The notes under the pieces were generated by a model. It worked only from the letters and a program-made list of their open reading frames with translations. It did no database searches and had not been told where the DNA came from. From positions 620,001-684,000 of the forward strand of contig BCIO01000005.1 in assembly GCA_001599975.1 (NCBI GenBank): a stretch of DNA of 64,000 bases. Direction: 5' to 3'. Position 1 is the stretch's first letter. Every line of letters starts with the position of its first letter. Below are positions 1 through 9,217 of the stretch, piece after piece. Position numbers and translations under genes: made by a program. The stretch comes from Cystobasidiopsis lactophilus (Eukaryota > Basidiomycota > Agaricostilbomycetes > Agaricostilbales > Chionosphaeraceae).

Positions 1-72
1 CCCAAACTCCTCCTCCCCGCCGCTGTCCCCTTCCAGCACATCGCTCAGCTGCTGGTCATACCGGCTGCTCAT
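1..72 (-). CDS. N-terminal start of an unidentified protein (runs off window)
   Basis: An ATG on the minus strand at 72-70 opens a frame that stays open to the window edge (24 codons). The peptide begins MSSRYDQQLSDV and turns acidic (EGDSGGEEEF). The rest lies outside the window, so no family can be named. The frame is supported only by its openness and by the SSP1 gene ending 260 bp upstream in the same orientation. Confidence 0.4.
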   Translation of the reverse strand, partial: MSSRYDQQLSDVLEGDSGGEEEFG

Positions 73-332
73 TTTGGCCGGCCGTCCAGCATTGTTGATC
101 CACAGGCAATCGACGTCCACCTCCAAGCTGGAGATCTTCCTCCGCCTTCTGGTGGATCGCTTTGGTTGCTCGTCTCAAGACTCAAGGGCTCCTAGCTTGG
201 ACGCTCAGTGCGATTTTGAAGCTAAACAGATTGAAATTGGACGCGGTGGCAACCCTAGTTCAAGTTGACTTATGAGGGAAGCGTACGAAGACGACCTAGG
301 CATATGGGACCAGTGGAAAAGAGGAGAGAGAC

Positions 333-1087
333 TCAGTCCAGCTCGCTCAAGACGTGGGAGCGCGGTTGGCGCTTGACTTTGACGGTGCCGTCTTGCGGCG
401 GTGGCAACTGCCCCGGTGGCACGAACTGGAAGCTCCTCCAGCCCTTCTTCGGCTTCATACTATCGTCGAGCAAGCGTTGCTGAAGTGTTCGTGCGAGGAT
501 TTAGTCCAGCTAGGCCCAATGGACCGGTGGCACTCACGATGCAGGGCGAATCACCTGCGGACGCTCCAACCTCGTTGCCCACTGATGGACCTTGGCAGTC
601 ACGCTGCTCGAAAACGACTCCCTGTTCGTGAAGATGGGCAAGTGGGCAGAGAGAGACGAGAGGCGAATCCTACGTGGATGTCTCCGTTCACCGTGTCTCC
701 CAACTCCGGGCTCGAGAACAGATGGACTGAGGCAAAGGCCGCGTCTTGGTCTGTCGAGAAGTTGATGCAGGTTAGATCGCTGACGATGGTGTCGTTGGGC
801 ACATAGCAGAGCGCGAACACGTCCCCTCGACAGTTGTCCTGGGTGGATGGGCAGACGCCCTGCATGGAGAATTCGGAGAGCTATGCGCTGAGCTCGCGAA
901 GGTTCCATTGAGGGGAAACTCACCATGGTAAGTATGAAAAGTTCAGGCTTGGGTCGAAGGGTCGAAATTATCTCGGCTTGACGGCAGGTGCAAGAGCAGG
1001 AGCAAGGGCAAGGCTTCTCTTGCCGGTCTTGCCACCCAGCCAGAAAGACACAGAATAGGTTAAGGTAACACGTCCTTCGGACAGCAT
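333..1087 (-). CDS. SSP1: small cysteine-containing (probably secreted) protein, 5' end unresolved
   Basis: Three 3' exons are well supported by alignment with SSP2 and SSP3: 859-674 (62 codons, opening GVCPSTQDNC, then CRGD and YVPNDT), 621-538 (28 codons, VVFEQRDCQG ... SPCI) and 479-333 (KKGWRSFQFVPP ... to a TGA at 335-333). Introns carry GTAGGA/CAG and GTGAGT/CAG ends and all joins are phase 0. Upstream, a strong donor at 923 directly follows an ATG at 926-924; further upstream an ATG at 1087-1085 sits in the same TTCATG context as in SSP2 and SSP3, but the frame between them meets a stop, so the first exon and any signal peptide are unresolved. The final exon is basic and ends SELD. Function unknown; the layout resembles SSP4 and SSP5, which do have signal peptides, so secretion is inferred. 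Confidence 0.6.
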
Positions 1088-1318
1088 GAACGCGTTTCAG
1101 GCCACAGCCCGGAACGAACACTCGGCGACAGAAGGAGACGGAACGCGGAACGCCACTGGCGGCATTCGATTGTGCAGGCACAAAAATTAAAGATGCATAA
1201 GACAGCAGTCAAAGAATCAAGTTCATGTCAGCTTGACGGAGAGCCGGAGCAATCGCGGAAGACAAGGTCAAAAGAGAGCAAAAGCGGTAGACAAGCATCC
1301 CAAGACCAAGCAGTGCGA

Positions 1319-2047
1319 TCAGTCGACTTCTTCCAAGCCCTTCAAGCCCTGGCGCTTGGCTTTGTGATCGGCGACAACCGGTTCGAACCTGAAGCTTTTC
1401 CAGCCCGCTGAGGACGGCATCCCATTCTGCCATGGAGCCTATGCCACCGCCTTCTGAACAAGGGAATTAAAGTAATCATCGAAGAGTGCTTACAAGACAG
1501 GGCGATGACCAGGAAGAATTGGCGACAAGATCAGCCCCGTCGCCTTGACAGTTAAGCGCTTCGTAGATGACCACCTGCTCGCGAAATTCGCTGCATCCAC
1601 CGAACGATAAGAGCTGATTAAAGACCTACATGAAGGTCCGTGTTTGAAGTCCCCTTGAATTCTGGGCTCGAAAAGAGTTGGGCGGCAGGAAACACGTCGT
1701 TCTTGCTCGTCGAGAAGTTGAAGCAGCTGCGATTGTCGATGTACGTGTCATTGGGAATGTAACACTGGGGGAGAAGGTCACCCTCGCAGTTCGCATCGGT
1801 CGACGGACAGATGCCCTGCCGATGAGAGCAAAGCTCCTTAAGCCGAAAAGCTTTAAGGAGGGGAAATCCGACTCACCATAATTAGTATTACGCCTTCGAG
1901 GTGACTTCAGAGGGGGGTGTGGGAAAATGATACAGAAGGGGTCTTGGTAGCGACGATGCTGGATTGAGAGCAAGGAGAGCAAGCGCCCGGCTTCGCCACC
2001 GACGCGGAAGGAAACAGAATGTGGCTACGAAACGGCTTCTTAGCCAT
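1319..2047 (-). CDS. SSP2: tandem paralogue of SSP1, 5' end unresolved
   Basis: Exons mirror SSP1: 1815-1630 (exactly 62 codons again, GICPSTDANC, CEGD, YIPNDT, LFSSPE), 1574-1494 (VVIYEALNCQG ... SPCL) and 1426-1319 (AGWKSFRFEP ... ending EEVD, TGA 1321-1319). The donor that follows the second of these exons lies at the same codon as in SSP1 and SSP3. An ATG immediately precedes a donor at 1877/1876, as in SSP1. An aligned TTCATG lies at 2047-2045, but its frame stops before the donor, so either more introns exist or the 5' end has decayed. The last intron is about 67 nt. Two orientation-matched neighbours make this a tandem array. Function unknown. Confidence 0.58.
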
Positions 2048-2233
2048 GAAAGGCCTATATCTCAGAACACGGGAGCTAAGACTCTCAGTCGGGCGTAGGA
2101 TGAAGGCCAGGCGAAATTCAAGCTACGACACGCTAGAAGATTGGACCCGGACTTCAAAGCAGCAAATCACTGTCCGTATTCAGCTCTGCTCTGCCGTCAA
2201 CGTGCCGGAGGGAAGTGAATGCCCGCGCACGAT

Positions 2234-2930
2234 TCAGTCGAGCTCATTCAGATCAGCTCGAAGCGCTCCAGCGGACTGGCGTTTGACCAAACGCTTGTAG
2301 GGCGAATTAGGCGCAAATCCAAAACTCCTCCATCCAAGATTGTCTTGGTAGCTGCCGGCAGTAAAGTGGGGCTTGATATCATCATAATACAAATGTAAGC
2401 CCAAGCCGCACAGGAACGCCTAGGGTTTCAGCTCACGATGCACTCTTCTTGATGCGATACGGTGTAGACGACACTAGGTACTCCATAGCATCCCGGTTGA
2501 GAGTAGGCGATGCCCTGGAGAAAGACATAAGACTCAACCGGGAATACCTCTCTGCCACGAGGCAGCTCACTCACGTAATAGGTGCCATCGACAGGCCCCA
2601 GCTTCAGCGAAGGGAAAGCTTCAAGGCCGTCTTTTGGATTCAGATCCCAGCACGCGAGGGACTTGATGCTGGCCGGGGTAGCGCTCTTGCAGAGGTCGGC
2701 AACGAGGTGGCCGCAGGTGTTGTCAGTGGTGGGACAGATGCTCTATAGCAGAAGAAGACTAAGCTTCTGACATGAAAAAGACCTGTTCGAGACTCTTACC
2801 ATGGTTTGTAGTCGATCTTGGGCTGGAGCAGTGAACGAGGGAGGGAAGAGGATGCTGACTGGGTCTCGCGGCCGGAACGGAAGGACGTAGAGCCTGCTTC
2901 AGGACAGAAGCAGGACAGTGCTACATTCAT
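2234..2930 (-). CDS. SSP3: third tandem member of the small cysteine-containing family
   Basis: Supported exons are about 2740-2575 (CICPTTDNTC ... VDGTYY), 2514-2437 (GIAYSQPGCYG ... EECI) and 2371-2234 (NLGWRSFGFAP ... LNELD, TGA 2236-2234). Here a single open 5' exon from ATG 2930 to 2800 can be joined in phase (TG|C) to the cysteine exon if the acceptor TATAGAG is used, giving a protein of about 170 residues starting MNVALSCFC. That N-terminus is a poor signal peptide, so secretion is uncertain. The GWRSF and RQ...ELD features of the last exon match SSP1, and the PGCYGVPS segment resembles PGCYDIPAS of SSP5. Divergent to the carboxypeptidase gene. Confidence 0.58.
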
Positions 2931-3293
2931 GAACGCGACAAGACCCGGAACAGAAGCAGAGAGAGCATGAGAGGACGCCTTCTAGCTTGCAAGCGGCAGG
3001 TTCAAGACGGAGAGCTGCCAGCAGGAGTGACGGTCACAGGTTCGCAAAGGTATTGGACGCTGAAGACAGAGCCAAAGGGCTAGAGGGCAGAAGGGCAGGC
3101 GTTTGACATGGCATGAAGTCAGGCTTGGCTCGAGGCAGAGATGTCGGGCGCAAAGGCAGCGATCTCCAAAGCCGCTCATGAGCATTTACGATCCATTAGC
3201 ACGACGCAAAGATCATTCCAGATGTGGCAAGTCGGCGGCAGCGGTCCAAGGGGCAATCTTCCCTCTTGAGCGGCGGCGGCCATTTTGATGTGA

Positions 3294-4692
3294 ATGAAGC
3301 TCCTCAAGCTGCCGTCTGTGTTGTGTTTGGCGCTGGTGCAATCTGCGCTGTCAGCAGTGGTCCCTCAGCAGCATCAGTTGGCCCTGGGATTGCTCGACAT
3401 CCACCAAACCTATCACTCCAACGAAGCGTTGGAAAGCGTCTTCAAATATTGGGCGGCCGAGTTTCCAGAATACGTCTCGCTCCTGCCCATCTCGACCTCG
3501 TACGAGAACAGGACGGTCTATGCGCTCAAGATCAGCAAGAACGACCAGCGCGAGCCGTCAGATCAGGCCAAACTAGGTCCGCCTCGGCTATTCGGACCGT
3601 TCATTGCAGACCTTGCAGCTCACCTTCTTGACTTAGGGATGGTCATCATGGGCGGGCAGCATGCAAGAGAGTGGATTGCCACTTCTGCAGCGCTCTTCGT
3701 CGCCGACCAATTGATCCAGGCCGCCACACAGCCAGAGGGCGGCGAGCTCCAGCTGTTCTTCGACAACTTCGACTTCACCATCATCCCGGTCGTCAATGTG
3801 GACGGCTATGCGTACAGCTGGACGACGGATAGGCTGTGGCGCAAGTCGAGGCAGGTCGTCAAAGGGCCGGATGGCGAGGACAGCGAATGTGTTGGGTTGG
3901 ACCTGAACCGAAACTGGGTGCGTTCGCCTGGTTTACTCACTTCATATTGCCTGCTCTTATGTGCTGAGATTTATACGCACAGGACGCCAAGTTCAAAGCG
4001 CCGTACCGTCCGAATCCATGCAGCGAGTCGTTCGGCGGCAACGAGGCTTTCCAGTCAACCGAGCTGCAGGGCATCCGAGACTACATGCTCGATCCGGCCA
4101 ACAATGTGGTCTCCTTTCTTGACCTCCATGCGTTTGGCCAAGAAATCATGTTCCCCTACGCCTTTTCGTGTTCCGAGCAAGGTCAGTCAAGGCTGCAGAA
4201 TTGCCGTTCAGACTTCAGATCTCACTGTGTTCGAATTGCAGCTCCCGATTATGAAAACTTGTACGAGGCGGTGATTGGCGCAAGCCGAGCAGCTAGGCTG
4301 CTCCATGGGGTGGGTCTAATGCGCCTTTCACGCCACCGGCCATCACCACAGATGCTTACCGCGCTTTGATCTGGCAGAAACCATATGAGTTTGGCGCCAG
4401 CTGCGAGATCAGCTACACCTCCACGGGAGACTCGATCGATTGGGCCTACTTGAACGGCATCCGGTGGAGCTTCAGCATCGAGCTCCGAGATCTCGGCCAG
4501 CACGGCTTCCTCCTCCCTGCCGCTCAAATACGACCGACGGGAGAAGAGACGGAAAAGATCATGCTCTCTATTGCGCGCTTTGTGATTGAGGTCAGTGCCC
4601 GTTCTGCCGTTTGCGGCCGAGCGTAGTGTGCTTACGCTCGTTTCGTGGATCCACAGAAAGAAGCTGGTCGACGGAAACCCAAGGACTCGTAG
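3294..4692 (+). CDS. secreted zinc carboxypeptidase, peptidase family M14A
   Basis: Six exons (3294-3576, 3637-3917, 3983-4181, 4242-4313, 4352-4590, 4657-4692) give 369 residues. A signal peptide (MKLLKLPSVLCLALVQSALS) leads almost directly into the catalytic fold; the usual ~90-residue A-type propeptide is absent. Zinc ligands are visible as the H and E of GGQHAREWI and the H of LDLHAFGQ; the general-base glutamate is present in FSIELRDLG, unlike the inactive ECM14 branch, so activity is expected. GLDLNRNW and the substrate-pocket region are conserved. The enzyme should trim C-terminal residues from peptides outside the cell or in the vacuole. The fourth intron (4314-4351) is only 38 nt but restores phase. 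The first (60 nt) and second introns could be missed because the first keeps the frame open. Confidence 0.85.
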
Positions 4693-4900
4693 GGCCTCTG
4701 GTGCGAGCAGTATTGTAACAGTTCGAAATTGATGGATCAATGAAACGAAAAACAACTTCCACGGCGAGACGTGCGGGCTTCATGGGCATCGAGCTGGTAC
4801 CACGGCACTTCTTAAGATTCTTTATTCTGTCGAGGCAGATCCGCAAAGATGTATGGTTACAGGTGTCGCATCCCAGAGGCAGGCGAAAACGTTGAAAGGT

Positions 4901-7900
4901 TCATGTTACAATCTCAAGCAAAGACTCGGAAGGCTGCTGCAAGGAAGCGGGGAAGAACTCCAAGAGGGAGGCAAAGGTGGCGCTGCGCTGCTCCCAGGTC
5001 TTGCGATCGACCGACTTGCCGGAGCTGATGAACGCAAAGTCTTGAGAGGAGGCCATGACCGCGTCGTGCTGCTCGTCGAGGCCGTCGTAGAAAGCGTCGT
5101 CGCTCATAGCTTCTCCCATCTCTTCGTCTTCGTCTGTCGCGGCCAGCAGGTGGGTCATGCAGCGGCGAAACGCGGCTGCCTCGTTCTCGTCTTCGTGATT
5201 GGTGACGGACGCCAAGGAGGTTTGCAAGTAGAGCAAGGCGTTGACGTTGTTGTCCATGCGACACATCTCGATAAAGCTGGAGGCCGGCAGAAATCAGTTT
5301 CACAAAGGGAAAGCGCAGAGCAAAAACGAACTGCTGCTTTCGCACCAAAAACTTGGCTCGCTGAAGCACCTCTTCTGCTTTGGGTCTAGCACACCGGACT
5401 TCAAAATACATCCAAAGTGATTAGATAGACAAAGCAGCATACCTCCTGAGTTTGAGAGCCCAGAAGTCGCCAAGACGGTCCACTTCGTCGGTGGTTTCAG
5501 TCGGGTTGCCACCGAGGATATAGTGAATTTGAGAAACCGGATCGTAAACACTCTGCCAAGAAGATCAGTTCAAGAGCCTAGAGCCAGGTGTGGAGGTCGC
5601 CTACCTGGTGGGCAAAGCGAGGCCTCGGAGCAGTGCCTGAAACATCTTTGGGCTCAAGGGTTTGGACCTTGATCCAGCGGCCACTGGACATGCGCCGGAT
5701 CCAGAAAGAGTTCGATGGCTGTACCTCTCGAGCGCGAGAGCCCGCCATGGACAAGCCAGCAAGCACGTAGCATTCATTGGCGGCAGCGTCGTCTGCATCT
5801 GCGCGTGAGCCCCCCGATCTTTGGAAGAAAATGGACAAACCGTACATGTGGCTCGATGGCAGAAAGCTCCGGAAGGCCCGCCTTCGTCCGAGGCCGTTTG
5901 CGACTGAAGGCTTGTCAAGCGTGCTCAGGGACGGCATTGGGGATGATCTCGACATACCAGCAGGCCCGTGTCCAGCTCAAAAGTCCAGAAGTCAGACAAA
6001 AAGTGGTCACCGCGCTGGCCGGCAAAGATATAGAGCAAGCGCCGGTTGTCGTCCAAAACAAAGCTGTGGCCGATGCGAGCCAGGAGGCGCTCTGGATTTT
6101 TGGTGACCTCGTGCTCCGTCGGATCGGCCCTGACATTGTACAAGTGAGCTCGGCTTTGTTGAGTACAGAAGCGGACAGTGCAAAGCCTACTGCAAAAGCT
6201 GCCAAGTCTCCTTCTCCAAATCGTAAACGTAAAAACCGCTGAACTCGTCGTCCTCTTCTTGAGCAATTCGGCCACCAAACACATAGATTTTGCGGCCAGC
6301 CGAGTCGATGGCCATTGACGGGTCGGAAGTGAGCCGAGGACCGCCTTGTCCCTCGGTGTTGCACGAGATCTGCGACCATTGACCAGCCTTGGGTCCTTGC
6401 GTGTGGTATTTCCAAAAGTCGGACTGCAGATCGTCTTTCACTGCCGGCTGACGATCATTTTGCGGCTTGTCCTTGTCAGGAAATTCGACGAAGCGGCCGA
6501 GGAGGTAGATTTCGCCAGTGAGAGGGTCCAGGCACATGGTGTGACAGCTGCGGCCTCGAGGACCTCCAGTGGCAGAGACGTCGCTGCTGATTTTGGTCCA
6601 CCGTCCGCCATACTGGGCTGCAGCGTTGATGTCGAACCTCCACAGATCCGCGAGATCTTTGTGCCCGTCCCAGCCGCCAAAGAGGTAGACGGAGGGGGTA
6701 CGCGCGTCCTCAGCTGGTATGAAAGACGCAAAATCTTCTCCCGGGACAAAGACGAGCTGGTGCCCGCCCCTAGCCGAAGGCTCCTCGCCGTCTGCTGTTA
6801 AGATGGCGGGCTGCCCGTCCAATCGCTTCCAGATCGGCTTCGGGCTGCAGACGTCGTCGATATATTCTGAAAACAGGGTAGGTCCGACAGCAGTGGCCGA
6901 GTCGTCGTCCAGAGCGTTCAAAGGGCGGAACGCCGCCTTGGACAAGATGGCTTCAGTGGTGTTGAAGTCGCCCTTGCAGACGAGCGCGTCATGCAAAGTG
7001 GTCAACAAAGGGTGTTCAAACTTGATGGAGAAAGGAGGAGTTGCCACAGACGCGGCCAGGGTGTCGAAAGAGGTCATGAGCCCTCGGTGGCGGAGGTGCT
7101 TGAGAATCAGCTTGATAGTTTTCGTCTCTTTGTGCTGCAGAGGGGATTTCAGTGCTTTTCCACCAACTTGAGCTGACTGCAGACTCACAGCATTGTAGGA
7201 GGTGAAGGCGTCTTGGACGACGGCTTCGTCGGTGTGACCATGCAGCGCAACATGCCTGCGTCCTTCGTTAGTGAACATTGAGGCCAATCATCCGGCTGCC
7301 GTACCATAACGAGATGTTGTACTTCGGCGAATGGGCGCTCAGCGGCTCTATTCGAATGTAGCGACATGGCAGTTGCTGCGGGCCAATAAGGCAAAAGTTT
7401 AAGTGGACCAAAATGCCAGTCCTCACCTCGTCGTTTGGGTGTTTTTTGGTGAGAAAGGCTTCTGGAATGGGGTCGTTCTTGAGGCTAGGGTGACACAAAA
7501 GCTGCATGTCTTCAGGGTCAGGTTTCAGCCCGCCGTAGATCTTGAGCTCTTTGACGTTGCAAGGATGAGGCTTCGAGCATTTTCCGAACGTAATCGAGCC
7601 TGCAGAGAACCTTCAGTAGGCCCTGATGCGCAGAGGAAAGCTCGCTTACGGATGAGCGACAGCTTGTCCAACTTCAGAGTCACCCATTGGCGATCCTGCG
7701 CCACAGAAGCAGGAGCCGAGTCGGCGGTGGAAGGACCAGCCTGGGCACTCCATCTTGACGAGAGGTCCAACGGGGCATCGACCAGAATGTCTATCAGAGG
7801 CGTCAGGCAACGATGCACGCGAGCACCTGAAATCCGAGGGAAGGCTTGGTGCTTACTTTCCGGGGCGAAGTTGGCGCTAAAGGACGAATATGAGTGTATC

Positions 7901-7923
7901 GAATACCCTAATCTCTCGTGCAT
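4901..7923 (-). CDS. muskelin-type kelch-repeat protein (CTLH/GID ligase-associated family)
   Basis: About 750 residues in many exons, following vertebrate muskelin from end to end: an N-terminal discoidin-like domain (NILVDAPLDLSSRW, SITFGKCSKPHPC, LPCRYIRIEPLS), a LisH/CTLH segment (TIKLILKHLRHRG, then LVCKGDFNTTE), kelch blades (RGGHQLVF, VYLFGGWDG, IYVFGGRIA, RIGHSFVL, YIFAGQRGD, YILGGNPTE) and the conserved C-terminal helical tail ending in SATFASLLEFFPASL. Family knowledge: muskelin works with the CTLH (GID) ubiquitin ligase. The start at 7923-7921 (MHERLGYSIHSYSSF) matches the family; an upstream in-frame ATG pair near 8020 would overlap the divergent DAP1 start and is less likely. The first intron joins E|NILVD in phase. 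Head-to-head with DAP1 across 94 bp. Confidence 0.88.
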
Positions 7924-8017
7924 AGTGCCGTGGACCGCAAATCGGCCAGCTGGACGACCTGGACGAAGAGGTGACCTGCGGACTCGAGGCAGCTCTTGGA
8001 GCCTGTCGGCGGCCATC
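7924..8017. promoter_or_regulatory. shared divergent promoter region, muskelin / DAP1
   Basis: Only 94 bp separate the two chosen start codons, so both 5' UTRs and promoters must be compressed into, or overlap, the neighbouring gene. No clear TATA box is visible. Inference from layout only. Confidence 0.5.
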
Positions 8018-8929
8018 ATGGAAGATCTTTTGACAAAAGACACTTTGCTGAACCCTGTCAACATTGCACTATCGCTGGCATGCGTCTACTTGGCGCTCCC
8101 GCTCTTGCAGGCTCTCGCACCGTCCAGCAAGCCCCAAAAGGGCTTGCCGAACAAACCTACCAGCTACTCCTGGATGCCCGACGCCTATCCTCCCACAAGA
8201 ATGTATGCACTATGACCTCAGAGTGTGGCAGGCCTCACTCACGGAGCGCCGGGATGCTTCAGTTGGAGGACTTTCACGCCAATGCAGCTGCGGCCATTCG
8301 ACGGCACGACCGACCAGCAGATTCTCTTTGCCGTGAACCGCAAAGTGTTTGATGTGACGAACGGGCGTAGCTTCTATGGGCCAGGTGAGCCTTCTCGCCA
8401 TCATTCTTTCGAAGAAGTGTCTAAACTGGCAGGCAACAGGTGCGTGGTCGCCTTATTCGGCTTTGACCCTCCAATACAAACTTGATGTTATTTCTATGTT
8501 ACTAGGAGGGCCTTATGAAAACTTGTGAGTTGATTCTTGTGGTGAATCTGCTTGCCCGAAGGCCAATGCCACGAGCCCCGCAGCGCTGGTCGAGACGCCT
8601 CGCGCGGTATGGCCAAGCAGTCGTTCGACGAAGACATGCTTACACCAGTCGATGCTCCAATCGACGATCTGGCGGACTTGACCCCAAGCGAAAGGGAAAA
8701 TATGCGTGGTGGGCTCCGGCCTTTACCCTTCTTCGCTTACTCGTCTCATGATCTCCTACAGAATGGGAGATGCGTAGGTCTAAACTTCTTCCATCTATTG
8801 CGTCTCTCAAGTGGTAGTACAGACTTCACGAACAAGTACATTTTATGCGGTGAGCGCCTTGACACGTACCCCACTTTGCTGCCGCGCTCAAACACCTTTG
8901 TGCTTTCAGGCGAGTTGGTCGACCCATGA
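8018..8929 (+). CDS. DAP1: MAPR/Dap1 family haem-binding membrane protein with cytochrome b5-like fold
   Basis: Seven exons: 8018-8202, 8263-8384, 8506-8524, 8584-8705, 8762-8773, 8823-8849, 8910-8929, total 507 nt, 168 residues. An N-terminal membrane segment (NIALSLACVYLALPLLQ) is followed by the cytochrome b5-like core: [41 protein letters not shown] and WEMHFTNKYILCGELVD at the C-terminus. The tyrosines of YGPGGPY are the conserved haem-ligand region of the family. Dap1 proteins bind haem and support cytochrome P450 enzymes of sterol synthesis in the ER. Exons of 19, 12, 27 and 20 nt are needed to keep the conserved sequence in phase; all have GT-AG ends. Shares a short divergent promoter with the muskelin gene. 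Confidence 0.9.
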
Positions 8930-9217
8930 TTGTGATATCATGTCATGTGAAACGGATCCTGCAATGCCTTGCATCATAGTAGGCGATAGGGCTGGTCATC
9001 GGGCGCACCGAATGGGAAGACTTTCAGTTTCTCGTTTCGAATACAGTTTATGCAGAAAGGAGACTACAAGGAGAGGGGGGACGCTATGCTGTCTAAAGTT
9101 CTGGATCTCGGCGTCTAAGGGATGAAAAATGCGTTAAAGAAATGCGTAAGATGAGATGGATGCCCGAGCACAAAGCCTGAAGCCGCAAGAAGCACAAAAC
9201 GATGCAGGCAAGAGTGA

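Noticed and set aside
534-1181. 215-residue minus-strand open frame across SSP1
   Set aside because: It crosses a well-supported donor and a stop-free intron; the conserved SSP exons are in a different frame downstream.
1380-1389. GGTTCGAACC, a match to the tRNA B box
   Set aside because: Lies in the SSP2 last exon; no A box or cloverleaf around it.
7997-8020. upstream ATG for the muskelin gene
   Set aside because: Would overlap the DAP1 start and adds a low-complexity arginine/proline sequence absent from the family.
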